From Photobacterium salinisoli (lineage in GTDB: Bacteria; Pseudomonadota; Gammaproteobacteria; Enterobacterales; Vibrionaceae): a stretch of DNA of 64,000 nt. The stretch lies in assembly GCF_003614885.1 (NCBI RefSeq), contig NZ_QZMS01000007.1:1364001-1428000 (forward strand), in the 5' to 3' direction. A program made the position numbers and the translations under genes. Shown here piece by piece: positions 28,963 to 39,420 of this stretch. The first letter of the stretch is position 1; each line of letters starts with the position of its first letter. Below the pieces are notes generated by a model. It worked only from the letters and a program-made list of their open reading frames with translations. It did not search any database and was not told the origin of the DNA.

Positions 28963-30927
28963 ATGAGCCAATTCTTTACGACCTTTGAATATCTGCAATC
29001 CCCGGTATGGGTTTTCGACATCGAAAACAAAGCCATTATCTGGGCGAATTCTGCTGCGCTTCCCCTTTGGGAAGCCGAAAGCCTGAGTGAGCTTACATCA
29101 CGGGATCTGGGACAGGATATGTCCGACGCCGTAGAAGCGACCCTGAATGACTATTTGCAAATGTTCAAACGCGGAGAGTCGCTAAAACTTTGGTGGAGCT
29201 ACAGCCCCAAGAGCAAAGTGAAAAATGCATTGTGTCATTTCTCTGGTATTCCGAGCGAAGATGGCAGAATAGCCATGCTGGTTCACGTTATCTCTGAGGA
29301 AGCCAGCCTGAGACGTGAACTGGCCTTTTCTGATGGCTCTAATCTTGCCCTGCTTTTTTCTTCTGAAGGCCAGTTGCTGAGTGCCAATCGCGCCTTCATT
29401 CATGCTTTTGGTGAACAACTCGACAGCCTCGCCACTTTTGTCGGCGACATCAAATTGGCAGAAAAATGGTTGCATGATGCCAGTGAAGGACAAGTGGTAA
29501 ACCACAGGAAGCTCTGCTGGACAGGCCGAAACTACGACTGGTTCAGCATTGATGGCAAGTGGCTGGCAGACAAACAGCAACTCTTGCTCAGCCTGGTTAA
29601 TATCAGCCAGGAAAAAGAGCAGTTGAAACAAGCGAAATACCAGTCAGAACACGACTATCTGACCGGGTTGCTGAACCGCAGGGGTATGATCAATGCTATC
29701 CATGCTTCTCAGCATTCGTCTCAACCCTATACTTTGCTGTTTCTGGACGTAGACGGCTTTAAGCTCATCAATGACACTTATGGTCATGCCATTGGCGATA
29801 AAATGTTGCGGGCTATCGCTATTCGCCTTAGTGAAATTGTCAAGTTCAACGGCTTACTGGCCCGTTTTGGCGGAGATGAATTCATTATCCAGATCGATCA
29901 CCGCCAGGTTGACGATCCGGCCCAATTTGCGCGAAAGCTCATTACCAATCTCAATAAGCCTTTTCACCTCAAAGAGGTCGGTGAATTGTCCATCGGCTGC
30001 AGTATTGGGATGGCCAGTTTCCCCAATGACGCAAAGAAAATTGAAACCCTCATCACTCAGGCCGACATGGCAATGCATCGCGCCAAACTGAGAGGCCGTA
30101 ATCGATGCCATCATTTCTCTCCTGAGATGGCTGAAGATTTATACCGTAAAATGACACTGCGCCATCACCTGACGCTGGCCATGGACGCTGAAGCCTTTGA
30201 GCTGTATTACCAGCCCATCGTCGATCTGAAAAACAATCAGTTAGGTGGGTTCGAAGCTTTAATTCGCTGGTACGATGAAGACCTCGGCCAGGTCGCACCG
30301 TCTGAATTCATTCCGCTTGCTGAAGAAACCGGCCAGATTGTACCGCTCGGGAAATGGATACTGAAACAAGCTTGTATGCAGCTTTCACACTGGAATAAAG
30401 CCTATGGGAAACGTTTTACCGTCAGTGTGAATTTATCCCGGGCGCAGCTGCATGCCAGTCTCGCCAGTTATATCGGGACATTACTCGAAAACTACGACAT
30501 TGATGCGAAACAACTGGCATTAGAGTTAACTGAGTCTGCCATGTTGCAGGAATACGATGACGCCAAACAGTGCCTTGTTGATCTCGCTGAACTGGGCATA
30601 GAACTTCATCTTGACGATTTTGGTACCGGCTATTCGTCCCTTTCTCAGTTACAGAATCTGCCCATCACTATGGTGAAACTTGATCAAAGCTTCGTGCAGG
30701 CCAATAACCCGAGCAGCCGGGCCATTGTGGAAGCAACCTGCGCCATCTGTGACAAGCTTAACCTGAAGCTGGTCGCCGAAGGGGTCGAGACGCTTGAACA
30801 GCTGGAATATATCCAGCAGTGTGAGTTTGACTATTGCCAGGGCTATTATATGGGTAAACCCATGCCAGCACATGAGCTGGAACAGCGACAATTTAATCTG
30901 TTTAACATCATCCCCAAAGCCAGCTAA
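28963..30927 (+). CDS. PAS-PAS-GGDEF-EAL cyclic-di-GMP protein
   Basis: About 654 residues, soluble. An N-terminal PAS-like domain (about 5-110, WVFDIENKAIIWANSAALPL) is followed by a second PAS-like region (about 120-225). The GGDEF domain (about 230-385) has an intact RFGGDEF. The EAL domain (about 400-645) has FEALIRW, ESAMLQEY, DDFGTGYSS and VAEGVET, all consistent with an active phosphodiesterase. Both activities look possible; the balance cannot be told from sequence. ATG 28963 is chosen; an upstream TTG frame (28924) adds 13 residues without a ribosome-binding site. It is a single-gene unit. Confidence 0.9.
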   Translation: MSQFFTTFEYLQSPVWVFDIENKAIIWANSAALPLWEAESLSELTSRDLGQDMSDAVEATLNDYLQMFKRGESLKLWWSYSPKSKVKNALCHFSGIPSEDGRIAMLVHVISEEASLRRELAFSDGSNLALLFSSEGQLLSANRAFIHAFGEQLDSLATFVGDIKLAEKWLHDASEGQVVNHRKLCWTGRNYDWFSIDGKWLADKQQLLLSLVNISQEKEQLKQAKYQSEHDYLTGLLNRRGMINAIHASQHSSQPYTLLFLDVDGFKLINDTYGHAIGDKMLRAIAIRLSEIVKFNGLLARFGGDEFIIQIDHRQVDDPAQFARKLITNLNKPFHLKEVGELSIGCSIGMASFPNDAKKIETLITQADMAMHRAKLRGRNRCHHFSPEMAEDLYRKMTLRHHLTLAMDAEAFELYYQPIVDLKNNQLGGFEALIRWYDEDLGQVAPSEFIPLAEETGQIVPLGKWILKQACMQLSHWNKAYGKRFTVSVNLSRAQLHASLASYIGTLLENYDIDAKQLALELTESAMLQEYDDAKQCLVDLAELGIELHLDDFGTGYSSLSQLQNLPITMVKLDQSFVQANNPSSRAIVEATCAICDKLNLKLVAEGVETLEQLEYIQQCEFDYCQGYYMGKPMPAHELEQRQFNLFNIIPKAS

Positions 30928-30940
30928 CCCATTTAACGTC

Positions 30941-30965
30941 AGAGGCCGCTACAACAGCGGCCTCT
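30941..30965. terminator. Hairpin between the GGDEF-EAL and TauE genes
   Basis: A perfect 10-bp stem AGAGGCCGCT/AGCGGCCTCT with loop ACAAC lies between convergent genes. The U tracts are poor. Confidence 0.55.
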
Positions 30966-30971
30966 GTAATC

Positions 30972-31700
30972 TTACGCCCACATTGGGCTCAGTCCCTGCC
31001 ACATGGCGGCCATGCCCGCAAAGGTACACAGCACCAGCAAGGCATATCTCACCCATTCGGTTTTGATTAAATGCTGCACCTTGTAAGCAAACAAGGTGGT
31101 CAATATTGGTGCGGGCAGAACCATCAGTGCGTATTTAAGGTGCCACACACTGAAGTGGCCCGTTGCCGAAAGGGCAATCAGCGATAAAATACAGCTGAAA
31201 ACAAAATACACAGCCAGATTTGCTCGTAATTTTCCGGCTTCTGCGTGCTGCAAAACCAAGGCCATTGGCGGACCACCAATACTGGTTGTCGTCCCCATCA
31301 GGCCCGACGTAAAACCGGCCACAAATAAGGCTTTGGGTGTGGGCTTGAAGCGAACCTTCGACAAACTGATCAGAACCGCCAGTAACACACCCGCGCCCAG
31401 CACCAGCGCCAGATGCTCTGCACTGATGTACACCAAAATCCAACCGGCAACTATAGTGCCGGGCACGCGCCCCACAAACGCCGCGCTCATTCCGGTAAAT
31501 GAAATCATTCGCCGGTACTGCCACATATTGATCAGCGCCAGTACCAGACCAACAAATGTCACCACGCCCGGAACAAAACGCGGTTCATAGAAATACACAA
31601 TCGGCGCCGCCACAATGGCCATGCCAAAGCCAACGGTACTTTGAACAAAACAACCAGCCGATAAGGCCAGCGCACAAACAATCAGCGTGCTTGTCTCCAT
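30972..31700 (-). CDS. TauE/SafE-family permease
   Basis: A 242-residue membrane protein with about eight hydrophobic helices. The pattern GCFVQSTVGFGMAIVAAPIV at the N terminus and SGLMGTTTSIGGPPMALVLQ in the middle is the duplicated TauE/SafE (DUF81) signature. Members export or import sulfite, sulfonates or other organic anions; the substrate here is unknown. Its ATG overlaps the stop of the upstream methyltransferase gene (TAATG), so the two are translationally coupled. Confidence 0.87.
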   Translation of the reverse strand: METSTLIVCALALSAGCFVQSTVGFGMAIVAAPIVYFYEPRFVPGVVTFVGLVLALINMWQYRRMISFTGMSAAFVGRVPGTIVAGWILVYISAEHLALVLGAGVLLAVLISLSKVRFKPTPKALFVAGFTSGLMGTTTSIGGPPMALVLQHAEAGKLRANLAVYFVFSCILSLIALSATGHFSVWHLKYALMVLPAPILTTLFAYKVQHLIKTEWVRYALLVLCTFAGMAAMWQGLSPMWA

Positions 31701-32902
31701 TATTTCTCCAATTGTGCGTGAATAAGAATATTTCTTGGTGTGATGGGTTTATCGCAGAATGTGCCAACAGACACGTGATATCCGGCATCTTCCATAAACA
31801 GCGCCCTGTCAAATACCAGCCACATTTCAAGCGGACGGCGAAAAGCCTGACGAACCAGCTCCATACGCTCAACCTTCCTAAAACAGGCTTCTCCCTGTTG
31901 CTGCCAGTGCACATAATCAACGTCTTCCGGCAGTTGCAATCCTTTTTGCTCAGCCGCCCACCGACAAAAATCAGCAAAGCCATTCTTCAAAATGGCTTTT
32001 TGTACATTGGGGACAGGCAAATAGGCGTCGTTCCTGGTCAGATGTTTCTGCAGTGCATCAAAGCCCAGACGGTAGCTGACTTCGACAAACCGCTGCTGTT
32101 TCACCCGTTGTCCGGCTGTGACAGTTTCCTGAAGCGGCATTCTGAGATCATGCTTTGATAATCTAAGCTCACTCGCTTTTGCCGGTGCCGACAATGGCTG
32201 ATAGACATCATGACGGATCAGGTGATAGCAGCAAGGTGACACACTCACCGCCGCAGTGCGCTTTGCAGCCACCCGCTCCAGCAGACTGACATGCAGATCG
32301 CCACAGGCGTGCAAAGCCACTGCATGCTGATCCGGTCGGATCACACTGGCGCTCTCCGGTGCGAATGCGTCTGCCTGAACGAAAGTCATAGGCAACCCTA
32401 ACTGATTCGCGGCTGACTGACCGTCCTGCGTCAAACTCTGTTGCCATTCAAGGCTGGTAACCCGGGTGTTGTGGTATGCGGCAAGCACTCGCCCTAAATA
32501 CCCTTTTCCGGCACACCATTCCAGCCAGGGAAGCTTATGCGCAGGCAGTACCGCATTGAATGCCAGCACCTGCTGCCATTTCCGGCCCGGAATACCGACA
32601 TCCAATCCACGGGGCAGACGCGGCGAACCTTCTGAGACTAAAGGGAGCGCAGGAATGTCAGCAAGCTGATGCACTTCAGGCAGCGCAGGGAGAAAAACCG
32701 CCAACGCTTCAATAAGCGCAGCATTGTTTTGCAATAAGTTGGCCACATCCTGATCGGACAGAGAGTCCAGCCAGCCCGACAGCGCCGGGGTACTGTGTTG
32801 CCAGGGATATTCGTGGCAGGCAAAAGGCATAAACTGCCAGTATGCTCTTTCCCGGGTGAGCAAGGCATCCAACTGACAAAATTTGTCTGAATAAGCAGAC
32901 AT
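31700..32902 (-). CDS. Methyltransferase of the Methyltransf_32 (GSTCD-like) type
   Basis: About 400 residues. A SAM-binding motif EWCAGKGYLGRVLAAY lies near residues 138-153, with an acidic end to the next strand (TSLEW). A second conserved block ALHACGDLHVSLL, followed later by CCYHL, is typical of the Methyltransf_32 family. The N-terminal 130 residues are helical and not recognised. The substrate is unknown; relatives are suspected RNA or protein methyltransferases. ATG 32902 is preferred over an in-frame TTG six bases earlier. Confidence 0.78.
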   Translation of the reverse strand: MSAYSDKFCQLDALLTRERAYWQFMPFACHEYPWQHSTPALSGWLDSLSDQDVANLLQNNAALIEALAVFLPALPEVHQLADIPALPLVSEGSPRLPRGLDVGIPGRKWQQVLAFNAVLPAHKLPWLEWCAGKGYLGRVLAAYHNTRVTSLEWQQSLTQDGQSAANQLGLPMTFVQADAFAPESASVIRPDQHAVALHACGDLHVSLLERVAAKRTAAVSVSPCCYHLIRHDVYQPLSAPAKASELRLSKHDLRMPLQETVTAGQRVKQQRFVEVSYRLGFDALQKHLTRNDAYLPVPNVQKAILKNGFADFCRWAAEQKGLQLPEDVDYVHWQQQGEACFRKVERMELVRQAFRRPLEMWLVFDRALFMEDAGYHVSVGTFCDKPITPRNILIHAQLEK

Positions 32903-32987
32903 TAGCAACCCTGATACGCTGATAAACGGAAAGGCCGTATTTTATCTCATATCAGGTCGCAAAAGCAGTGAATAGTGAAAGGAGCAC

Positions 32988-33011
32988 AAAAAAGCCGCAG
33001 AATGCGGCTTA
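32988..33011 (-). terminator. Terminator of cysB
   Basis: AAGCCGCA/TGCGGCTT stem with a short loop and six T on the minus strand, 26 nt after the cysB stop. Confidence 0.9.
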
Positions 33012-33036
33012 TTGTTTGCGGTAGAACTTTAACAAC

Positions 33037-34336
<1,300 letters not shown>

Positions 34337-35098
34337 ATGAGTATACCTTTAGTGGTCGGTCTTATCGGCCTGTTGTTAGTCCTGGTTGTGGGTTATAACG
34401 TTATCATTCAGTACCGGCAGCAGCTGGAGAGCCAGAAGCAGCAGGAATTGGCCAAGCACATTGCCATCATCGACTCCAGTGAAGATCTGATAAGTCATGC
34501 TCATCATTTGCCTTACAGCAAAGAATTACTGGTCTGTCTGAATCAACGTATTCTGTCAGCGCTGGAAAGCATGTTCGAGGTTGATCAAAAAGATCGATCG
34601 ATGCCGCAGCGTATTAACAACGTCCGCGAGCAGATTCATCAGCTGCAGCAAAATTACACCCCTAATGAAATGTCTGGCTTTAAGGTACCTACCACAGACC
34701 GTCAGGCTATTGCCATGCTGCAGCTGGTTAAACGCCTGAAACAGGTAGTTAAAAGCGAACACAGCAAAGGCCGTCTCGGCACCCAGGCATTCGTCGCAGA
34801 GAATGCACGTCTGGAGGGGTTACAGCTGCGCATTAACATTGAAAACGTTGTTAAACGTGCCAACGATGCCCGCATGAAACGCCAGATTGGTACCGCCAAA
34901 CAGCTATTAAGAAAAGGGTTGGATGCGCTGGCGACCAAAAATCACAACTATGCCAACCAGGCCCGTGAAAAATTGCAGGCCATGCTGGATGAAATTGACA
35001 GCTCGCAGAATCAGAGCAACGCGAAACAGCGTCAGGAAATGCTCGAAAAAGAGCAGGACGAACTGGATATCCTGTTCCAGCCGAAAAAGAAATGGTAA
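34337..35098 (+). CDS. Membrane-anchored coiled-coil protein of unknown function
   Basis: A 253-residue protein. It has one N-terminal membrane helix (about 3-25, PLVVGLIGLLLVLVVGYNVI), then a largely alpha-helical, charged body with coiled-coil character (about 27-50 and 195-245). The tail ends FQPKKKW. There are no enzymatic motifs. Similar proteins are common next to cysB in Vibrionaceae (from memory) and are sometimes loosely labelled as DNA repair ATPases, though I see no Walker motif. It is probably a cytoplasmic-facing, single-pass membrane protein. Confidence 0.72.
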   Translation: MSIPLVVGLIGLLLVLVVGYNVIIQYRQQLESQKQQELAKHIAIIDSSEDLISHAHHLPYSKELLVCLNQRILSALESMFEVDQKDRSMPQRINNVREQIHQLQQNYTPNEMSGFKVPTTDRQAIAMLQLVKRLKQVVKSEHSKGRLGTQAFVAENARLEGLQLRINIENVVKRANDARMKRQIGTAKQLLRKGLDALATKNHNYANQAREKLQAMLDEIDSSQNQSNAKQRQEMLEKEQDELDILFQPKKKW

Positions 35099-35120
35099 TG
35101 ACAGGATATTGATAACCCAA

Positions 35121-35143
35121 TCAGGCCGCTACCAGCGGCCTGA
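35121..35143. terminator. Bidirectional terminator before proV
   Basis: TCAGGCCGCT (35121-35130) pairs with AGCGGCCTGA (35134-35143), a 10-bp stem with a 3-nt loop, between convergent genes. The U tract is weak on both sides. Confidence 0.65.
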
Positions 35144-35166
35144 TTCATTTAGGCTGCACCGATACA

Positions 35167-36405
35167 TCACTGATCCGGCATTGGGTTTGCGACATTGTGT
35201 TCACTGAGCACTTTGGCCAGTGTGGAACGTGAAAGACGCCCGCACACTTCCCCTTTCTCTCCCAGCACTGGCAAGGCGACATCAGACTCCAGTGTGACAG
35301 GCAGCACTTGCTCAAGCAGCTGATAACGTGAAATCGCAGGTACCTGTAGCAAGGTCGATGCCTCTAACCGCCGATCCGGGGCGTCAGCCATGGCCTTTTC
35401 AAGATAGTGACGGGTCAGAACTCCCAGATAACGCCCCAACTCATCCAGCACACAGACCTCGTTCAGGCTATGTTGCTCCATGTGGCGGCTCGCCTCAGAG
35501 ACCGAACATAATCCAACGCAGTGCACGTCTGGTGACATGACGGCCTCGACTTTCAGAACCCTGGACCGGTTCACATCTTTAACAAAGGCTTCGACATAAT
35601 CATCAACGGGGTGCAGCAGAATATCCACAGGCCGGCCCTGCTGGATCAGCTCACCGTCGCGCAATATCGCGATCCTGTCGCCCAGTCGCAAAGCTTCGTC
35701 CAGATCGTGTGTGATAAAGATGATGGTCTTGCCGAGTCTGGACTGCAGGGCCATCAACTGTTCCTGCATTTCGCTGCGAATCAGCGGATCCAACGCCGAA
35801 AAAGCCTCATCCATCAGCAAAATATCGGCATCGGTGCACAGCGCCCTTGCCAGTCCAACCCGCTGCTGCTGCCCGCCGGACAAACTCGATGGATAGTGAT
35901 CGCCATAGCCTGCCAGCCCCACAGTCTCGAGCCAGTAGCTGGCTTTTTTCCGCCACTCGCTGTTATCAACACCTTGTATCTGAAGACCATAGCCAATGTT
36001 CTGCAGCACAGTCCGGTGAGGCAGTAGCGCAAAACGTTGAAAAACCATTGCCATCCGCTGTCGCCGGAATGTCTGCAACGCTGAAGCACTCAGCGCGGTG
36101 ACATCCACCCCGTCAATTTCCACCTGACCGGCAGACGGCTCGATAAGACGATTGAAATGCCGGATCAAGGTCGATTTACCGGAGCCTGATAAGCCCATCA
36201 CGACAAATATCTCACCCTGACATATCGACAGGTTAATCTTATTCAGGCCAAGCGTATGCCCGGTTTCAGCCAGAATGGCCGATTTCGATTTTCCGGCATG
36301 AACCTGTTTCAGTACCTGATCAGATTGAGGGCCAAACACTTTATACAAATCGCGCACGCGGATGAGCGGTGTGCTTGTGTCATGCATGTGAATGGAATCA
36401 GTCAT
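35167..36405 (-). CDS. proV: Glycine betaine/proline ABC transporter, ATPase
   Basis: About 412 residues. The ATPase domain has Walker A GLSGSGKST, signature SLSGGQQQR and Walker B ILLMDEAFSALDP. The N-terminal extension before the P-loop (KSKSAILAETGHTLGLNKI) is typical of ProV. Two C-terminal CBS domains (about 285-405) regulate transport. ATG 36405 starts 8 bp inside the end of proW, so the genes are coupled. It imports compatible solutes under osmotic stress, with ProW and ProX. Confidence 0.95.
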   Translation of the reverse strand: MTDSIHMHDTSTPLIRVRDLYKVFGPQSDQVLKQVHAGKSKSAILAETGHTLGLNKINLSICQGEIFVVMGLSGSGKSTLIRHFNRLIEPSAGQVEIDGVDVTALSASALQTFRRQRMAMVFQRFALLPHRTVLQNIGYGLQIQGVDNSEWRKKASYWLETVGLAGYGDHYPSSLSGGQQQRVGLARALCTDADILLMDEAFSALDPLIRSEMQEQLMALQSRLGKTIIFITHDLDEALRLGDRIAILRDGELIQQGRPVDILLHPVDDYVEAFVKDVNRSRVLKVEAVMSPDVHCVGLCSVSEASRHMEQHSLNEVCVLDELGRYLGVLTRHYLEKAMADAPDRRLEASTLLQVPAISRYQLLEQVLPVTLESDVALPVLGEKGEVCGRLSRSTLAKVLSEHNVANPMPDQ

Positions 36406-37297
36406 GTTTACGCCCCGAAAGATGTTGCTGGGTGCGCCGGGCATAGCTCTGGGAGATACGATCAAAAATGATAGCCAGTGCCACTATGGCCAGCCCGTTA
36501 AGCAGGCCCAGCGTAAAATACTGGTTAGTAATCGATTTAAGGACAGGCTGCCCCAAACCTTTTACACCAATCATGGACGCAATCACTACCATGGCCAGCG
36601 CCATCATAATGGTCTGATTGATGCCTGCCATGATAGTCGGCATCGCCAACGGCAACTGCACACCAGTCAGACGTTGCCAGCTGCTCGCGCCATACGCTTC
36701 TGCCGCTTCGAGCACTTCTTTATCCACCAGCCGAATACCCAGATTGGTCAGACGGATCACAGGGGGGATCGCATAAATCACCACAGCGATCAGGCCCGGA
36801 ATTTTACCTATCCCCAACAGCATCACCACCGGGATCAGATACACAAACGCCGGCATGGTTTGCATCACATCCAGCAACGGGGTAATCACGCTTTGTGCTC
36901 TGTCTGAACGGGCCATCAGAATGCCTATGGGTAAACCCAGCACAATCGCCAGCAATGTGGACACAATAATGATGCTCATAGTGCGCATCGTGTCTTCCCA
37001 CATCCCGAAAAGACCAATGAACACAAAAGCAACCACCACACCGCCCACCAGTTTCCAGGAGCGACTGGCATAAAAAGCCAGTCCGGCCAGTATGGCAATC
37101 ATCAGCCACCAGGGAGTGTTCAGCAGCAGTTTTTCAAAACCAATCAACATAGAGAGCAGCGGATCGAAGAAGGATTCAATGCTGTCGCCATATTCACGCG
37201 AAAAAGAGCGATATGCCCCATCAAGCGTTTTACGAATCGCAAGCAGTTGATGGCGGTCGAGTTGAGGAAAATCGCTAAGCCAGGATAGTTCAGACAT
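36398..37297 (-). CDS. proW: Glycine betaine/proline ABC transporter, permease
   Basis: About 299 residues, a BPD_transp_1 permease. The ATPase-contact loop lies in EAAEAYGASSWQRLTGVQLP, and MQTMPAFVYLIPVVMLLGIG is highly conserved in ProW. It is shorter at the N terminus than E. coli ProW (354). ATG 37297 is chosen because the frame upstream runs back into proX. It lies 59 bp after proX. Confidence 0.93.
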   Translation of the reverse strand: MSELSWLSDFPQLDRHQLLAIRKTLDGAYRSFSREYGDSIESFFDPLLSMLIGFEKLLLNTPWWLMIAILAGLAFYASRSWKLVGGVVVAFVFIGLFGMWEDTMRTMSIIIVSTLLAIVLGLPIGILMARSDRAQSVITPLLDVMQTMPAFVYLIPVVMLLGIGKIPGLIAVVIYAIPPVIRLTNLGIRLVDKEVLEAAEAYGASSWQRLTGVQLPLAMPTIMAGINQTIMMALAMVVIASMIGVKGLGQPVLKSITNQYFTLGLLNGLAIVALAIIFDRISQSYARRTQQHLSGRKHD

Positions 37298-37356
37298 ATC
37301 GGGGTGCCGTAAATCGGTAAAATGCACAGACCCGGCAACCACCGGGTCTGACTGAA

Positions 37357-38370
37357 TTAGCGAGCCGCCAGGGCTTGCCTGATACGCTGTAACGCTTCCG
37401 GCGTTACCCATTGGCTCCACAGCGACTCGTTCTCAGCAAGGAAGTACTCTGCTGCTATTTCACCATCCGCCTGGTTTTCCTCCATCCAGGCCAGCATGCG
37501 ATTCATCTGCGGATTGGTGAATGAACGTGTCGATAAATAGGCCAGCGCGTCTGGCGCTCGTGCCGCAAAACGCTCTGTCACGACAGTATCAACCGGTGAC
37601 GGCGGATACATGGTCGGCTTGGGGTCCAGACAGTCAGCCTGGGTAATACACGCTTTATAGTGTTCGGCATCCACGCCTGTGCCAAAATCCACTTTCACCA
37701 TCTCGTATTTACCCAGTACCGCAGTAGGTGCCCAATAGTAACCAAACCAGGGCTCTTGCCGCTCATAGGCTTTGGCAATGGATGCCGCCAAACCGGCCCC
37801 TGAACCGGGATCCACCAGTTCAAAGCCTGAATCACCCAATTTGAGCGCGTCAAACAAATGCTCAGAGGTGATCTGGCAGGTCCAGCCAGCAGGGCACCCC
37901 ATCATGGCGGATTTATCAGGATCTTCAGGATGCTTAAACAAACTGGCATTGGCTTTCACTCCGGCCAGGGTTTTCAGGCTGGGTGCTTTGTCCACCATGT
38001 AGGCCGGCACCCAGAACCCTTCTTCTCCACCGTCAGTTAGCGTCACGCCGGCATAGCGCAGCCGACCTTCCTTCACGCCTTTATCCAGCGCTTCGCGCAT
38101 GGTATTGCTCCACATTTCAGGGGCAATATCCGGCTCACTTTTTTCAATCATGGACGTTGTGGTTGGAATGCTGTCACCGGGAACAAGTTCGGCGTCACAA
38201 CCGTATCCTTGCTGCAAAATGAACTGATCCAGATGAGCGATAAAGGTAGCGGAATTCCAGTTCATGTCGGCAATGGTGACATGCCCGCACGCTTGTGCAG
38301 CCTGTGCATTCACACTCAAAGGGAAAGTGACAACAGCCAGTAACCAGGGGGCAATCCGGGGTAAGTGCAT
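37357..38370 (-). CDS. proX: Glycine betaine/proline-binding periplasmic protein
   Basis: About 337 residues with an N-terminal signal peptide (LLAVVTFPLSVNAQA, cleavage near residue 23). The mature part is an OpuAC-type binding protein. VTIADMNWNSATFIAHLD and PEMWSNTMREAL carry ligand-pocket aromatics, and several cysteines suggest disulfides. ATG 38370 has AGGAC 5 bases upstream. An in-frame TTG 33 nt earlier has AAGGAGG 11 bases upstream and would only lengthen the signal peptide. It is first in the operon (proX-proW-proV), unlike the proVWX order of E. coli. Confidence 0.93.
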   Translation of the reverse strand: MHLPRIAPWLLAVVTFPLSVNAQAAQACGHVTIADMNWNSATFIAHLDQFILQQGYGCDAELVPGDSIPTTTSMIEKSEPDIAPEMWSNTMREALDKGVKEGRLRYAGVTLTDGGEEGFWVPAYMVDKAPSLKTLAGVKANASLFKHPEDPDKSAMMGCPAGWTCQITSEHLFDALKLGDSGFELVDPGSGAGLAASIAKAYERQEPWFGYYWAPTAVLGKYEMVKVDFGTGVDAEHYKACITQADCLDPKPTMYPPSPVDTVVTERFAARAPDALAYLSTRSFTNPQMNRMLAWMEENQADGEIAAEYFLAENESLWSQWVTPEALQRIRQALAAR

Positions 38371-38577
38371 ATAAAGTCCTTTTCTGATGTGTCTGGATGC
38401 CAATAACCGGCAGACCTCCTTCACCAGCCATCGACACATACGTTTTCAGTATAAGCACACCAAAATGGAATAACGATGATATAGCCCTCTTTTTTCAAGC
38501 TAAGTCGTTCATTTGTTCTTAGTTTCTTGTGATAAGCCAATATCCGTCATTCTCTGGTCGCTCAGAAAGAGCTTTGT

Positions 38578-38583
38578 TATAAT
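38578..38583 (+). promoter_or_regulatory. Probable miaE promoter -10
   Basis: A perfect TATAAT 45 nt before miaE, in the gap shared with proX. The -35 is weak. Confidence 0.5.
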
Positions 38584-38628
38584 CCGCCGGTTTTCTTTCT
38601 CCTGTTCAATTCAGCAAAAGACCCATCC

Positions 38629-39420
38629 ATGACAGACACTCAGAACATGATCAACGAGCTACTTCTTCCCGTCCGCCAATTTCTGCATTGCGAAACCCCA
38701 GAAAGCTGGCTTGAAGAAGCACGCAAACCGGAAAACCTCAATGCCTTGCTGGTTGATCACTGTAACTGCGAACTGAAAGCCAGCCAGACCGCCATTTTCC
38801 TGATCCGCAAATATGCCGTTGATGAGAAAAGTGGCCAGGCACTGTTAGACTGGGCAAAGCCGTACGAAGATTTTGTCTACGGCAGATCACGCCAGAAAGA
38901 CGCCTTCCACGGCAGAAAAAATGGCTTGAGTGCCGAACTGACAGCAAAGGCGGATTGTCCTTATGGCCAGGATCTGATTGATAAGATGGTTCGCCTGATC
39001 AAAGAAGAATTCCACCACTTTGAACAGGTGCTGGAAATCATGGACAAGCGCGGTATCGCTTACTCCAATCTGAGTGCCGGTAACTATGCCCGCGGGCTGA
39101 TGAAAGCCGTGCGTACTCATGAACCCGCCACTTTAATTGATAAACTGATAGTCGGCGCTTACATTGAAGCTCGCTCCTGTGAGCGTTTCGCCAGACTGGC
39201 GCCGTTTCTTGATGATGAGCTCAGGAAGTTTTATATCTCGTTGCTGCGCTCTGAAGCTCGTCATTATCAGGATTACCTGAAACTGGCTGAGCGCATTGCC
39301 GGTCAGGATATCAGTGACCGAATCCTGCACATAGGCCAGCGGGAAGCCGGGCTGATTAACTCCCCGGATCAAGATTTCCGTTTTCACAGCGGCATTCCGG
39401 CCTCAGCTATGGTGAACTGA
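38629..39420 (+). CDS. miaE: tRNA 2-methylthio-N6-isopentenyladenosine hydroxylase
   Basis: A 263-residue nonheme diiron enzyme that hydroxylates the isopentenyl group of ms2i6A37 in tRNA. The ferritin-like helical fold with diiron ligands is seen in LVDHCNCELKASQTA, EEFHHFEQVLE and EARSCERF. EARHYQDYLKLAE supplies the last Glu-x2-His pair. MiaE is present in Salmonella, Pseudomonas and many Vibrionaceae and absent from E. coli. Its 3' end overlaps the convergent sgrR-type gene by 14 bp. Confidence 0.95.
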   Translation: MTDTQNMINELLLPVRQFLHCETPESWLEEARKPENLNALLVDHCNCELKASQTAIFLIRKYAVDEKSGQALLDWAKPYEDFVYGRSRQKDAFHGRKNGLSAELTAKADCPYGQDLIDKMVRLIKEEFHHFEQVLEIMDKRGIAYSNLSAGNYARGLMKAVRTHEPATLIDKLIVGAYIEARSCERFARLAPFLDDELRKFYISLLRSEARHYQDYLKLAERIAGQDISDRILHIGQREAGLINSPDQDFRFHSGIPASAMVN

